This document shows, piece after piece, positions 21,509 to 34,740 of a DNA stretch of 64,000 nt. How positions within the stretch are numbered: position 1 is the stretch's first letter; each line of letters starts with the position of its first letter. The DNA is from Riptortus pedestris (taxonomy: Eukaryota; Arthropoda; Insecta; Hemiptera; Alydidae). Made by a program: the position numbers and the translations under genes. The stretch is from contig CM032230.1 in assembly GCA_019009955.1 (NCBI GenBank), positions 121,772,501-121,836,500 of the forward strand, in the 5' to 3' direction. The notes beneath the pieces were generated by a model, which searched no databases, was not told where the DNA came from, and saw nothing but the letters and a program-made list of their open reading frames with translations.

Positions 21509-22236
21509 CAATGAACTCTTTAAATGTAAGTGTAGAAAAATCAAAGGATCTGGTATTCTATAAGTCCCCTAGGCTGAAGCAACTTAAGCCACTTTACTGG
21601 CATTATGAGAACTAAATACACTAAAAGCTACACTTATCTGGGAGTTCCTTTCACTTCTTCAGGAAGATTCAGAAAAGCATCGAAACATTTTATTCAGAAG
21701 TCATCTGTTGCAGCCGCAAGAGTTCTGTCAATTTTGCGAAAAAGTCGAAGTGTTTCATGGGATACGAATATAGCTCTTTTTGATTCTATGGTATCTTCAA
21801 GCTTCCTTTATGCCCGAGCTACAAATTCCAAAAGTAATCCCATCCGCAGAACTATATCCAGCCTGGAGAACTACCTGACATTTAAGACAAACATAAAAAA
21901 GCTAAGATCTGTTAGCCAATTAAGAGTATCCAGCTCAGAAATCACCAAACTTCAATCACGAAACAAAACTTTCTCATTCAAAGCTCAGGAACCTTGCACT
22001 TTTTGTAATCAGTTCATTACTAATAGCCTGTCACATATACTTCTCTACTGTGAGAAGCTAATCGAAGACATAAATAAATATCTAAAAACACTTTCCTCAG
22101 CAGTCAGTGATGTACATAAAACTGAAGAGATACTTAGTATCGATAGCCTCGAAAAAGTACACAACATTTACTGTTTCATCACGTCTGCATGCAATACTCT
22201 GGAATATATAAGTGCTGATGGACCACACTCGAGTTA
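21509..22236 (+). pseudogene. Non-LTR retrotransposon reverse transcriptase C-terminus (copy 1)
   Basis: After a stretch resembling the end of the RT domain (KSKDLVFYKSPRLKQL), the frame at 21605-22234 has SYTYLGVPFTSSGRF, AAARVLSILRKSRS and LFDSMVSSSFLYA, then jumps to ATNSKSNP and ends with a zinc-knuckle-like C-x2-C-x9-H-x4-C (CTFCNQFITNSLSHILLYC). The YLGVPF motif and the terminal CCHC knuckle are typical of LINE polyproteins. Compared with 33553-34690, 405 bp (135 codons) are deleted in frame after LYA. The clade was not determined. Confidence 0.75.
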
Positions 22237-22933
22237 AATGTTATATTAAGACGGAAAAGGGTTTATAGAATGCTTCTAGTTATCTTTTATGTACTATATT
22301 TTACTATTTACACTATATTGTTTTTTTGTTGTTTTTCTTTATTGGCATATTATAGTTGATCTCAAGAACTTGGATTTAATTAATTGATTAAAAAGACAGA
22401 ATGGTTATGTGTTTATTTAATTTGTACTAGATGTAAATCTTTAACAAATAAATATATATTCTAAATGGCACATCTGATAGATTTCGATAAGTGCTACAAC
22501 ATAGACCCTTTGGTATTTTGCGATATCTCTAATGGTTTAATATATATTTCAATTGTTGCCCGCATACCTACTTGGGGGATAAAACAATATACCGTATAAA
22601 CCGTATAAATATGTGTGTGTTGTAAAGGAGTTTCGTTAGTTTTTAGATTTCAGCTAGTCAGTGCTACTATTTCTGGTTCGCACAAAAATATCATAAAATG
22701 TGTTGTTTTGAGATGAATTTCCTAAATCTTAAGGGATCAAGGTGTCTTGTAGAAGCGATTCGATGTTTTGGAACACTTGCACATTGTTTTCGATAAACCG
22801 TTCATATCGACTGAGACTCAGTTCCTATTTTATTACCAATGCAATTAGTTTAAGGGGAATTGAGCTGTTTAAAAAGTTAGGTTCAGCAGATTTCTCCTGT
22901 GGAGGAATGAAAGCTGAGTTATATAGTTCCACT
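22237..22933. other. LINE 3' tail and unassigned DNA
   Basis: The first 100 bp (AAGACGGAAAAGGGTTTATA and following) probably belong to the LINE 3' region. The rest is AT-rich. Near 22876-22905 is a remnant of the isolated HL 3' end better kept at 35361 (GGTTCAGCAGATTTCTCC). Confidence 0.45.
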
Positions 22934-23852
22934 AGCTAAGGTACCCGGATTCGCCTGGGAATACATTTGAGCTTGAATGAAGATGGTATTTTTTTGGCAA
23001 GTCTTTACTTTCCACAATATTTTGACATTTCCCAGTCACAGTCTTTAAGGTTCATATCCATCGTTGCTGTGGATTTGTTCATAATATAATTACATATTTG
23101 TTATTTAAGACTTCCCTCTACTCAATACTTTTTATATTTCCCGCCTCCTGTGTATTAGTTTATAGTGTATATCTCGTTTATAATTTGTTAAAAGACAAAA
23201 ATTGACAAAAGTTACTCTAAATAAGAAAATAAACAACTTTTGTTATGTTCATATTTACCGAAAAACGAATAGAAAACGAAACACTGCTATTTTTAAATTC
23301 AGGCCTCCCTTACAACCCCCACTCCTGCCCTCCCTTGAGTTGTTGGTATGGCTTTTTATAATGAAAGAGTTAGTGCTAAGACATGTACGGAGTTGTATTT
23401 ATTTCGGTTGGGTCTTTTGTCCCAAATAAAATTGTTCACTTCCTCTATAGGTTTTAGCGTATATCTAGTTTATAATTCGGCATACGAAAAAGGTTTATAT
23501 GATAAAAGTTACTCTAAAATAACAAAGTAAACAACTTTTGTTATGTTCATATTTGCCGAAAAAACAATAGGAAACGAAATATCGCTATTTTTAATTTCTG
23601 GCTTCCCTTATAACCCCCACTCCTGTTCGTCTCAGAGGATATTAATATAGCCTAAAGTCTAAGTTGGGTTAGTAGTAATATACATACCAAGTTTCATGAA
23701 ATTCGGTTCAGCCGTTTATGCCTGAAAATGTAACAAACAAACAAACAAACAGACACCAAAGAAACAAAATGTAGTTATGGTGTCTATGACATGTGAAACG
23801 AAAAGTTATCGTGAAACAGACAGAGGTTACAATTTTTTATATATATAGATTA
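22934..23852 (+). repeat. Dispersed repeat Z, dimeric (copy 1)
   Basis: It starts AGCTAAGGTACCCGGATTCG, contains two related units of about 297 bp (phases marked by AAAAGTTACTCTAAA at 23206 and 23503, each ending in CCCCCACTCCTG), then TTCGGTTCAGCCGTTTATGC, (AAAC)n and TTTTTTATATATATAGATTA. The CAGCCGTTT and (AAAC)n tail recall the 3' ends of RTE-like or SINE retroposons in insects; superfamily uncertain. Confidence 0.65.
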
Positions 23853-24355
23853 AGTAGGGACCATTTACTTCGTAGGACCGATAGACATTTGGAAAAGAAA
23901 CTTTTGTTCTAAAATCGAGTATTGAACTCAGAAGTTGTTAATATAAAAGGGAATCTGCTAATATGATTTTGGCAGATCTAATAACTGGAATTATAGGTCC
24001 CATTTTATCTGAGTCATCTTCCTTTCCACAAACCCGAACTGGTTAATCATATTATGTGAACGGACTCCAACCAATATCTGTAACTGCTGGCAGTCTCTTG
24101 CTCAAATCATACTTATCTAACTCAATGAAGTCAATATGTAATTGTAAATAGGATACGATCTCTCGTTAGTGAATGGGAAGCTATATCGGAGCGGATGTGT
24201 TCCAAAACCACCATCAGCAGCTGACTCAGTGTCGAAACAATGTTGCCAACTACAGGATGCAATACTCCAGTCTATAATTTTTAAAGTAATCAGTATTTCT
24301 GCCCTCTCTTTAATAAATGAAGTGCATGATTCAGAGCAGAAGATTACTTAATAAA
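23853..24355. other. No recognisable feature
   Basis: AT-rich, shared with copy 2 (36383-36885). 23850-23960 contains a weak HL-like 5' side (GGACCATTTACTTCGTAGGA). Confidence 0.35.
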
Positions 24356-25188
24356 GGCCGTCGCGCAGGAGCTGTGTAACCTAAGCGGATTACCCACCTT
24401 GCAGGGATGAAAATGTTGAGTCTGGTATAGATCAACAATACTCATTTTCAGAATGTAAAATCTTAAATGTTGAAAATCAACTTATTTGCGAGTAACTCCC
24501 ACAGTAAAAGTTCAATCAAAATAATATTCGGTATTTATGCTCCCTATAAAGTGGTTCATGATATAACAGTTCATTGTTAACATGACATGAGGGTTTACAG
24601 AAGGCTGAAAACTAAAAAAGTGCAAACATCTCGGTCATTATTATAATATTAAAAATGCGTTGATATAACAACATTTATAGGGAATTAAATTAATTTTCAA
24701 TTAAATTGGTTGTAAACAATTTTTCGATTCAACGTATAATAACGAAAATATTTGAAATTTTCATAATTCTCCCTCTAAACCCCCCCACATCCTGTCTTAT
24801 TTTGAACCATTAAAGAACATGATCTTTAATTTTATATAAAACCCTCATATTTGAGAAAGATCAAATAAACATTTTCGAGATCAGAACGTAAATTCTTATT
24901 AGATGGTGGCATCTCATTAACAAAGTTACATGTATATAATAAAGGTAAGGTCCCTTGAAAACAATATTAAGTATTTAATCTTAGATTAAAGTTATTCATA
25001 ATATTAAAGGTTATTGTAAGTAGAAAATTGAATTTACAATAAGATCCATTCTATACAATTTTTCGACAAGCCTTATAATAACGGATATATTTCGACTTTC
25101 GTTTCTACTAGGACAATAGAGGAAATATTTTGAAAATCGTGCCATGAATACAACCTCAATAGCTGATTTCCTTCAAAGGAAATCTGTT
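24356..25188 (-). mobile_element. HL long-form element (duplication copy 1)
   Basis: The left end has AGGCCGTCGCGCAGGAGCTG and the right end CTTCAAAGGAAATCTGTT. The interior carries two module versions, the CTCCCTCTAAACCCCC block and GTCCCTTGAAAACAATATTA; no (TA)n remains. It is the empty-site counterpart of 36886-38281: where copy 2 has a nested HL, this copy reads uninterrupted ATATTAAAAATGCG near 24650. Confidence 0.8.
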
Positions 25189-26380
25189 AAATTAATATAC
25201 CTACATCACCGTTATAATGTGTCAGTTCAAAAAGTGTTCCATAGCAAATTTTACTAAGAAAGTAATTTACGATAATTGTGGCTCACCCACACTTTTTACT
25301 AATTCAATTATTAACCTAGTTAATGTTTTCAGCTATGATTAAACCGTATAAAGCAACTGAATTACAAAGCATCACATTTACAACATAAATTTCTAGTCGT
25401 TTGTACGTTTAGACGCTCCTCATTTTGGAAGAAGTACAAAAATAATGGTTGAAGAACTTTTCTTACTTTCATTCATCATATACCTATTCTGAGACTTCGC
25501 TTTTACCGATGGTCTGTAATTAAGTAGTTCACCGTTAAACCACATAATATTTTCTGCAACCCATTCGTACACTAGTTCCATAACATCATTATAATTCGAT
25601 GTCTTTGAGGGGCAGTCAGAGGCAGAATGCCCCTACTGTAGGTTGTTAAACAAAGAGGCATTTCTTTGAGCAGCGAACATTCAAAGGAAGACAAACAGTA
25701 AGACTAACGATAAGGAACAACATATTTTCGGCAGAGAAGAAAAAATTTTCCTTTTTCTACAAGGAGAGATGCATAGCTCAAAGCCCCCTCCCAAAAAAAA
25801 GGAGGTACCTCCTTTTTACAGCATCTCCTTTATGATTTTTTGTTCATATGTTTGTTTTTAAAATTCTATCTACTGACCTTGATGTCACTTTCCTCAAGTA
25901 TTAGTAAGTATTAAGAAATTAATGTTGTTTTTTTTTTTTAAAAAAAAAAAAGAAGACGTAAGTCTGTGATGCATAGGCTAAACAAAGTAAAGATTTTCTA
26001 CTGGAATGAGATCATCTTACATTCAATTCCTCCCTTCGAAAGAATATATTTAAACTTTTAAGCACGACAATATATATATATACACACATACATACATCTT
26101 TATAATACCTTAATAAAAAATTACATATGTACGAGTGTGAATCTACTACTAATAGCTGGCATACAAAAATAAAATTCGTCAAGGAAGCTCTTCGTAACTA
26201 ACATATTCTCCCAATGCAGAACACGCTACTTATATATTGTACTCCATTTTTTGTAAGGACGACCTGTATGTAAATAAGAACTGAAGTTTAAGCTGGACAT
26301 GTCATGTGTATTAGCTCAAGTGAAAATCACATGTGCAGCAGTGGAGGTTTAAAGAAAAAACTTATTAAAAATTACAAAAA
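25189..26380. other. No gene; small perfect palindrome at 25798-25815
   Basis: AT-rich DNA shared with copy 2. AAAGGAGGTACCTCCTTT is a perfect 18-bp palindrome (the matching place in copy 2 has lost it through changes). A short compound (TA)n/(CA)n lies at 26071-26095. Confidence 0.45.
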
Positions 26381-26412
26381 TATTTATATATATATATATA
26401 TATATTTTTTCT
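26380..26412. repeat. (TA)n at the duplication junction
   Basis: Sequence matching 39440-39482 (AAATTACAAAAATATTTA) stops at about 26385 and passes through (TA)n into ATTTTCGTCATCTCGTAGGA, which matches the start of copy 1 near 14296. This is the head-to-tail joint of the tandem duplication. Confidence 0.75.
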
Positions 26413-27152
26413 GTATTTTCGTCATCTCGTAGGATCGATGGGCATGTAAAGAATATTTCCTTAGTCCGATTTCAGCCTTTAACGAACTGGACGAAATGTT
26501 TTAAAATGCGCCTTGCAGTTAATGCATCACAACAAAAATTGTGGCCAGCTAGAGCTTTAAGACATAAATTGTAATAATTTGAATCCAGTTGTAAATTTCA
26601 GCAAACGTGACTTTAGGTCTAAAATACAAGTTAAAATTGTTTATTCTTGTAATGAACAATAATTATCTTTTCGGGGAAAAAGAAGAGCTATAAATTTGAA
26701 CAAGTTGGCTTTCTTCCATAATTTAATAGCGCAATTTAATGAACGAAGAAATTAGGGCGAAGTTAGCGCTCATTAATTAAACTCTTACTTCAAACTCAAT
26801 AATCAGGCCCTTAGAATTGCAGAATACGGACGCAACCCTGAAGTTGCCTACCGTCATTAGAGACATAAATTGAGTGCAGCGGTAATGCAGTTACTTGAAA
26901 AACCTTGGTCTCTTTAATAATCTCCTCTTTTATTAAGATTTGCGCTCTGCACAGGTCCAAATGCAAATTTAATGAGTCAGAAGTCATAAGGGGAAAGCAT
27001 CGTAGCAAAACAATTTTCATTTACGCCAAGGATAAGTTGAAATGCGCTAAAAACGCAAGGCATTACCGTACAAAACTTGCTGCATATTAGATGAGACTGA
27101 GGGCTATATAATTTTATCCGAAAGTTTTTAAAACCAACTTAAACTCAGAATA

Positions 27153-28156
27153 ATCCGTCAAGAAGGGGCTGCCTGTTGCTATTTCCCACCTGCTAGTATG
27201 ATTCACTAGAGATGTCATTTCACCATATATTTTGTATTGCAAAGTCAAGATTCGATGAGCAGTAGTGGTGGTTGACTGAAGGACGAAAACAAAAATATAC
27301 TAATAACGCGCTTAATATTTGAGTTAATCAAAAATGTAAAGAACGACAATTGTAGAGTATCAATTGTTTAACAAGATTGGTTCTATAACATTTTCCGATC
27401 CGGCACATAATTACGGAGATATTTTGATTTTAGAATCCACCCCCCCCCTCTACACCCCCACTAATCCTGGTCCGATTCCAGCCAATAAAAATACTATCTT
27501 TAGTGTTAAATGAAACGGTTAAATATCGTGAATGGAATAAACCAAATATTTTCTACTAAAGAACGAAATATCTTAATTGATGACGGTTAACCTTGGATTG
27601 AAGTGATCCATGATATAACAGCTTATGGTTAATATGGAATATGTAGGAGTAACAATATTTTGCATTTATCCTTGTAATGAGACATGTCACGATATCTCGG
27701 TTAATATTAAAGATAGACAATAAATGTATATATCAACATTTACATAACGTTTAATTTGCAACAAGATTGATCCTATTCAGATTTCCGATAGGGCGCATAA
27801 TATTGGAAAAATGTTGAGTTTTCGAAATTCCCCCTCTAAGGCAATAAGCTTGATTCTAGAAAATTTTCGGGCGTATAGTTACGGAGTAACGAATTTTCGA
27901 AACTCCCCCTACCACTGGCTGGATTTCAGCCATGACCGAACTTGATCTTTAGTTTATCATAAAACGTTTGAATATCGAGCTTGGTAACGATCAAACAAAC
28001 CTGACATCCGTAACAGACAAATATATATACTCAATTTTGAACGGACCTCGTTTTCGTTATTTCCTAGGTAGGATCGGTGGACATTTGAGGAAAAGTTTCG
28101 AAAATCGGATCGTGAGTACAACCTCAATAGCTGATTTCCCTTAAGAGAAATCTGCT
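27153..28156 (-). mobile_element. HL long-form element (duplication copy 2)
   Basis: Partner of 15256-16263, with slightly better ends: TCCGTCAAGAAGGGGCTGCC at the left and CCCTTAAGAGAAATCTGCT at the right. It has the same two-module structure and the same loss of the (TA)n tract. Confidence 0.8.
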
Positions 28157-28458
28157 GGAAACGATTAACTAAGATAATAACAGAGAGGAAAAATTACTGT
28201 CGGCAAAATATGATATTTTCAATTTAAACGTGAATTATTAGTTTGTGCGTTGGAATATTAATTAAGCACGGGCAACTGAATGAAATAATATTTATACATG
28301 TGAACAATAAGACATCGAATGTAACATTAATATTGTCAGCAAGACTAATAATCTAACATCAAAAGGATAGTTATATCATATAAAATAAAATAAAGAATGA
28401 GTTACTTGGAGAGTAAAAAGACGTCCCATTCTTCACAATTTTTTATTTCAACGCTAAT

Positions 28459-28596
28459 CGCTTTCGAAGACTATTGTCTCCATCTTCAGAGCTACTTGCA
28501 TGTGCTCACAGGGAAAGGCAGCAAGTGAGTCCACATGAGTCCCAATAAGTGCATGCAAGTAGCTCTGAAGATGGAGACAATTGTATTCGAAAGCGC
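28459..28596. repeat. Imperfect palindrome, about 45-bp arms (copy 2)
   Basis: Partner of 16592-16732. The arms pair better here: CTATTGTCTCCATCTTCAGA against TCTGAAGATGGAGACAATTG. The outer part is CGCTTTCGAAGA / TATTCGAAAGCG. Confidence 0.75.
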
Positions 28597-31476
28597 TTAG
28601 CGCTGAAATAAAATTTTGTGAAGAATTGGACGTATTTTTCTCTCTCCAAGTAAAAATATTCTTCACTTCCAACAATACTGCTGTGGAAAAGAATGAATTG
28701 TTGCATTGTATGAATTTTATTTATTGTGGCCCTAGACTGAATGTTTTATACAGCCAGTTAATGTCATTTTGTAAATACTTTTAGTGCTTTTTCTTGTTGA
28801 TCTGTTGGAAATTATCTCTCTCGTTTATGCGTGTATCGCATAAATAACCTTGACGGTAAAGGACTACTGATATTCGAGTAGCATTGAAGTATTCACTCCT
28901 GGATTTTAACAGTAATCAGAACAGAGTGCCTCCTGTCGGCATGGTAACACAAAGCAAAACCACTGTTGTTTAGAATATGCCAGATCTACAAGGCACCACG
29001 AAAATTCCCGGGAATTCTCTTCATAACACGCTTCTCATTCTACAATTACTGGATCTTGGAGTAATTGTACTGTGAACGAAATTGAGTGAGTTACTTCCAA
29101 GGTGCAGAATTATTACACACAATTTCCAAGATTTTCTTTGTTATATTCTTTGTTGGAGATCTCAAGTGAAATTAAATTCAAAACTTTCAGTCCGGGTCCA
29201 AAGTATTATGAGAACATTATTAGAATTCAGATGTAGTAATTTTTTAATTATATGTAACAAGTCTAAAAGTAGCTTTCTACAGAGAGAAACATTGTAAAAT
29301 GTCTTTGTATTCATAATTACCGTTTGCTTAGTTTCAGCACATTAAAATTTCAAAAGTATTCAAACTTTCTGGCAGGTATAAAGATACATATTTTTTAACT
29401 AAAAATTTCCCCACTTCCAGTTTTGCTAAAGATTTCCAAAATTTCCAACAGTTCAAGGATACTAGAACCGATTAAAACTTAGCTTAGACCGATTAAAACT
29501 GCTACTTGGGAGCTCTGCAAAAGTTCTTTGTATCCAAGAGCAACAAAACATCATAAACTAAAAACTAGCTGCATTGGTTTAAATACAAATAGATTCTTAA
29601 CACTTCTAGAAAAATTTGAAGTTCCCTTGAATTTTTTTTGGTGGTATTTTTAAAATTTCTTCTTAAACATTTACAGAAACAATATTTCATCCACAGATTT
29701 TAATGGTGTAAGGAGCTCCACTAAATAAAACCAATCTTTTCTCAGTTGATTGTATTGAATATTTTTCCCTCTTCAGAAGAAAGTATGCAGTAAAATGCAA
29801 TGTATATCTTTCCAATATATTATAGGGATCAATTTATAAATCAAAAGGGTAAATTGATTGTTATAATTCAAAGTTTCTGTCAGGCACAAAGCACGCTAGG
29901 CAAAAAAAGGAGAAAGAAGTTGTTTTTATTTAGTAACTCTCACCATAACATGTAAAGCTTAAAAGTAGTTTTTAGGGACAATATATGGTTCAAAATACAC
30001 AAAATTAAAATGGTGCAATTACAACTGTTTTCCAACTATTAAAGTTATAGTAATGTCATTTGCAACTGAATTTCTCCTTGCCCAATTCTGTCAAACAGAA
30101 GCAAAGACGTGGTCATGCAATTGGAAGCTTGGACGGTGTAAGTAACTAATATGTATTTGAAGACAAAGAAATTGTAAATTATTCTGATTTCGTAGTTCTC
30201 GTTATGCCCATAGGTGTTCGAAATATTTTAGTGGATAACTGTAAGGAAAGACGCTTCAAATTCTAAGCCAAACGAAAATTAGACTCACACTTGCGAACTT
30301 TGGTCTAAAGGGTACGAACGGAAAAGTTTTTTACTGAGAACATCGCTAAAACCTTTTGGGACTGAAGTATCTAAGAATGAATCTTTAGACGAGGCGGAGA
30401 CGGAGAGATGAACCTGACCCGATAAGAAGCGAACCCCACTGGGAAACTCCTGTGTCAGCCTGTGAACCGACTGGCTAGAAAATAGGATGTGGGAAAGGAA
30501 CGTTGAGTAATATTGTCTGCATTTCATTGAAGAGTTCATTAACAATGACTGAAACATGGGGCACGTGCGATAAAGTACACAAGTGCCCTTTACCTCATTA
30601 TTGGACTTCTGTGATCTAAACCCTTTTCAGGGCGTGCAGTGAGTGAGCACAGAATAACAAATAGACATTATTATTACTAGGAGCTGAGTGGCCCGCCGAA
30701 AGATACTACAGGGAAGTAAATTAAAGTGTTATATAGAAGACATCAAAGCATTCACATAAAGTCATCGTAATAAATTAAAGAAACACATAGCAATATTATT
30801 CGTATCCCAGGCATATTTGAAAACCATGAAATGTTACTCAACGATTTGAAAAGATTATACATTTCTATTTATACAACACAACTCTTTGAATATCTCTTAA
30901 TTAAATCTCTTTGAATTTTTACTCTTTCCAAAATGCTGCTTTCCCATTTCAGAACCATTAAAACTCCACTTAGTATATCATTTACGTATCTTTACGAAAC
31001 TTCTAAAACCAGAAAAGGTTCTACTCGGCCAAAATAATTCAACAAAATCACGCATTAGATTGTTGGGCGCAAGCGCCCTTAGTAATTCTACTTCTAAGGG
31101 CTGCAGCTTTATAAAATAGAATGCTGATTATATGATTAGTATATTCATGAAAATTGGGAATTTCATTCATTGGTAAAATTCCCAAATATCTGCCTCCAAT
31201 CCGCTTATGCTGAGTAACGATAATTATTCATATCAAAAACTTTCGAATGTGTGTTTTTCTTAAGATCAAAAGAACTCACTCGTTGCTTCTATGTTAGAAG
31301 AAAAATAATACTTTAAAAGGGGTCTAGGCCCAAACATGTGCTGAAGTTACAGTGTGTCTGGTTGGATATTTTCCCCACTTTTGACTATCTACAAGTAGGT
31401 GATATATATTATTGCGAATATGATATACTTGAATATGACGCATAGTTAACCATATATTTAAGAAGTACTAAGACAA
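28597..31476. other. No gene supported
   Basis: Counterpart of 16733-19554. Copy-specific indels include about 27 bp near 31105-31135 (CAGCTTTATAAAATAGAATG) and a 20-bp repeat-like insertion near 29466. Confidence 0.4.
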
Positions 31477-31865
31477 TGAAGGCACCCCTTGTCGAGAAGA
31501 GCGGTGCCAGGATCCAGAATGTTTTAGGCGTCGGAGCGTGTAGTCCCTTCTTGAACTGTCGCCGGGCTATAAAGTCTGGCAGCTCGTCTGACAGTTAGTT
31601 AGTTCTCAGTTTTCTTACTAATGAATAAAAGTGCGTTCAGTGCGGCTTTTAGTGAAGAGTGTTTTTTTTTAAGTTTCGGTGCAGTTTAGTGAAGATCAGT
31701 TCAGTACCGTGTTTTGTGAAGAATAGTGCAGTGCCGTGTTTTGTGAACTTCAGTGATCGTGAGTTATTGTCAAGTGGACTTTTACGTAGCCTGTCTCAAT
31801 AAAGCGGGAATCATATCTCACATAATATCGTGATCATTTTCTTTGACGTGAGTACAGTTACATTG
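31477..31865 (+). mobile_element. LTR-like promoter block, family B (duplication copy 2)
   Basis: Partner of 19555-19955. TATAAA is at 31568-31573 and AATAAA at 31798-31803. The upstream GAA/TTC array has decayed (AGAATGTTTTAGG) except TTCTTGAA. Confidence 0.6.
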
Positions 31866-31897
31866 CTTGGAATGTTTCTGTCACGTGGTTGAGTTTT

Positions 31898-32597
31898 AGC
31901 AGATTTTTTTACGGACTATTAGTTTAGATGGGTGGGGGAATTGAATATTCAAAATATCTTCGTTAAGGGTCAGACATAAAGGCATATAGCCAACCTTGTT
32001 GAGAGTGTCATTGCCTATAATTGTTGTTATATACATATTTTTTTTATCTTAAATTTTAATTTATATATTTATATAAATATATTTGTATTTTTGAGTTTTT
32101 AACCTTCATTAACCCCCACTTCCAGTCATTGCATTAAGTGAATATATCACTAAACGCCTTACTCCAACCTTAAATACCAAATATTGTTTGTTGAGATAAA
32201 TGATATTAATTGTGTGATGACGTCAACAATTAAGATTTTAATTCTTGTCTCGTTTATAAGATCTTTACCATACTCAATATTTAGCAGTTTCATTCAACAC
32301 TAAAGATCAGAATCATTACTCGCTCAATCTGATCAAAATAATCGGGGGCGACTAGAGGGAGTGGAATTCGAAAATTCAAAATATCTGCGTTTTCCGAGTG
32401 GTATCGAAAAAAGTTACAGAATCAATTTTGTTAAGCTAGTGATGCTCTACAATTTTTGTAGTGTACTTTTTTTGAAAGCCAAAAATATATCTTCAGCCTA
32501 CAGTAAATGCCAAATTTTAGTATCCGGATTTGATATAAGTGTCACACCAGCTCGTAGGAAATTCACTTAGTTTACGCAGCTCTTGCGTGAATGTCTT
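31898..32597 (+). mobile_element. HL element, internally deleted (duplication copy 2)
   Basis: 5' end AGCAGATTTTTTTACGG at 31898, two modules, 3' end GGAAATTCACTTAGTTTACG and hairpin CGCAGCTCTTGCG. It retains about 95 bp (with TGATGACGTCAACAATTAAG) missing from copy 1; the same motif is in the long copy at 39885-40781, so copy 1 suffered the deletion. Confidence 0.8.
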
Positions 32598-32689
32598 TTT
32601 GTTTTGCTTCCATCTCAATGCATATTGGTCCCGCAAGGTAACCTATGATTCAGTATTAAATATTATTTGTTAGAGTTCACTTGATTTAT

Positions 32690-33060
32690 AATTCATTCTG
32701 AACACTTTGATAATTTCCGGGTGTTAGGACGTATTTCACCTTTAGTTTTCCTTTCCACAGCTAAGACTGGACATGTATGGCCTATTGAAAGCAGTGTTTC
32801 AGTCCAGCGAAACAGCTGTTCGTAACCCATTGTACCATTTGCAGCCCTATGAGCATGAATGGATGCAGTAAATGTCAGTAGCAATTCGATCTAGGTCAAT
32901 TCATGATCGACCTGTAATTTCTCGACCTTGTGCGCAGCTCGTGAAACCAATAAGTAATGAAAGTGTATTACCATCCAGGACAACGAAAATGCCCCGCTCA
33001 GAAATACACTCCTGGGGCATGACTAGGAGTTGGCCTCTTATTTCTCAAATTACATTCAAT
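32690..33060 (-). other. Unidentified relic, possibly formerly coding (copy 2)
   Basis: Counterpart of 20640-21010 with the same split frames; the end of the inner frame reads CPVLAVERKTKGEIRPNTRK. No family recognised. Confidence 0.25.
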
Positions 33061-33552
33061 CGCTCAATTCTGTTAAGAGAAATATAAGTATGTATCGAAA
33101 TTAATTTTCACCCTTCAATTTAGTGTTCATAGTGTTATTAATCTCTAAATATAAATCATGAACGTTGTAGTGCCCTAAATTAAATAAATGATTATTTTGC
33201 ATATATTTTTATTTCAACCAAGAATTTTTCGTTAATTTGTGACTAATTCATATATAAATAAGAGCTTAAATTTTATTATTATTAAACTACAGTCTGTAAT
33301 GATATGATCTGTAATCGGATACATTTTACTGACTCGAAAAACAAAAATAAACCAATTTGTAATACATTACATAAAGTAGAATCTATCTCTGTAAAAATTT
33401 GATGGAGCGACACAGGTTACTTTATTTTTTCAACAGTTGTCGAAAATGTATTTAAAATATGGGGTAAAGAGGAATCACCGTCTTTCGAGCTTGGGCTTAA
33501 TTGTTAAAAATATTTTTTTTTGTAATTATAAATGGCGCATCTGGAGCAGTAA

Positions 33553-34740
33553 TGTACAATGAACTCTTTAAATGTAAATGCAGAAAAATCAAAGGTTATG
33601 GTATTCCATAAGTCCCCTAAGCTGAAGCAACTTAAGCAACTTTATTGGCATTGTGAGAAATTAGAATACACTAAAATCTACATTTATCTGTGAGTTCTTT
33701 TCACTTCTTCAGGAAGATTCAGCAAATCATCGAAGCATTTTATTCAGAAGTCATTTGTTGCAGCCGCAAGAGTTCTGGCAATTTTGCGAAAAGGTCAAAG
33801 TGATTCATGCGATAAGAAAATAGGTCTTTTTGATTCTATGGTATATTCAACCCTACTTTATGCCTCTGAAATATGGAGCCTAAGCTATCTAGATGCTATT
33901 GAAGTCGTACAGCTAAAGTTCCTGAAACAACATTTTAGCTGGCCGAGGAGTTCTGCCAACTACATAGTGCGCTCAGAGACAGACCGAAACCCCGTGAGGG
34001 TCAGTGTTATGAAGAAGGTTATTAACTATTGGTCCAAATTGTCACTCATGCCGGAAGAGAGGTTGCCAAGGCTTTGCTTCAATAGGCTAATTTCCCTGGA
34101 TAGGAGCAATCCTGATACAATCTTTAATTGGGTCAGACAAGTCACATCAATAGCTAATCACTATGGCTGCGGAAAGGAGTTTAATAAAGTTTGTCAGAAC
34201 GGAATATTGAAATACAAAAATGAAATTTTAGAAAAGTTAAAAAACCCCGACCTTTCAATTGATATCCACCGAGCTACAAATTCCAAAAGTAATCCCATCT
34301 GCAGAACTATATCCAGCTCTAATATATCCAGCCCGGAGAACTAACTTGCAAGTAAGACAAACATAAAAAAGCTAAGATCTGTTAGCCAATTAAGAGTATC
34401 AAGCTCAGAATTCACCAAACTTCAATCACGAAACAAAACTTTCTCATTCAAAGCTCAGGAACCTTGCACTTTTTGTAATCAGTTCATCCCTAATAGCCTG
34501 TCACATATACTTCTCTACTGTGAGAAGCTCATCGAAGACAGAAACAAATATCTACAAACACTTTCCTCAGCAGTAAGTACATAAAATTGAAGAGATACTT
34601 AGTATCGATAGCCTCGAAAAACTACACAAGATTTACTGCTTCATCACGTCAGCATGCAATACTCTGGAATCTATAAGTGCTGATGGACCACTCTCCAGTT
34701 AAATGTTATATTAAGACGGAAAAGGGTTTATATGATGCTT
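33553..34740 (+). pseudogene. Non-LTR retrotransposon reverse transcriptase C-terminus (copy 2)
   Basis: The fuller version of 21509-22236. The frame at 33784-34341 covers LFDSMVYSTLLYASEIWSLS, EVVQLKFLKQHFSWPRSSAN, MKKVINYWSKLSLMPEERLP and KSNPICRTISS, then a TAA at 34342. The same frame continues to the CTFCNQFIPNSLSHILLYC knuckle before more damage. YLGVPF is degraded here (ATTTATCTGTGAGTTC). This region follows the RT palm in LINE proteins. Dead copy. Confidence 0.75.

Larger units (their letters stand above)
14290..26385 (+). repeat. Tandem segmental duplication, copy 1
   Basis: From about 14500 onward this segment aligns in order with 26460-39482: the HL long form, 141-bp palindrome, LTR-like promoter block, LINE fragment, dimeric repeat and second HL long form all recur. 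Sampled stretches differ by about 1-3% plus indels. Copy-specific changes include about 75 bp at 14626-14695 absent from copy 2, a 405-bp LINE deletion here, and an HL insertion present only in copy 2. Confidence 0.9.
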
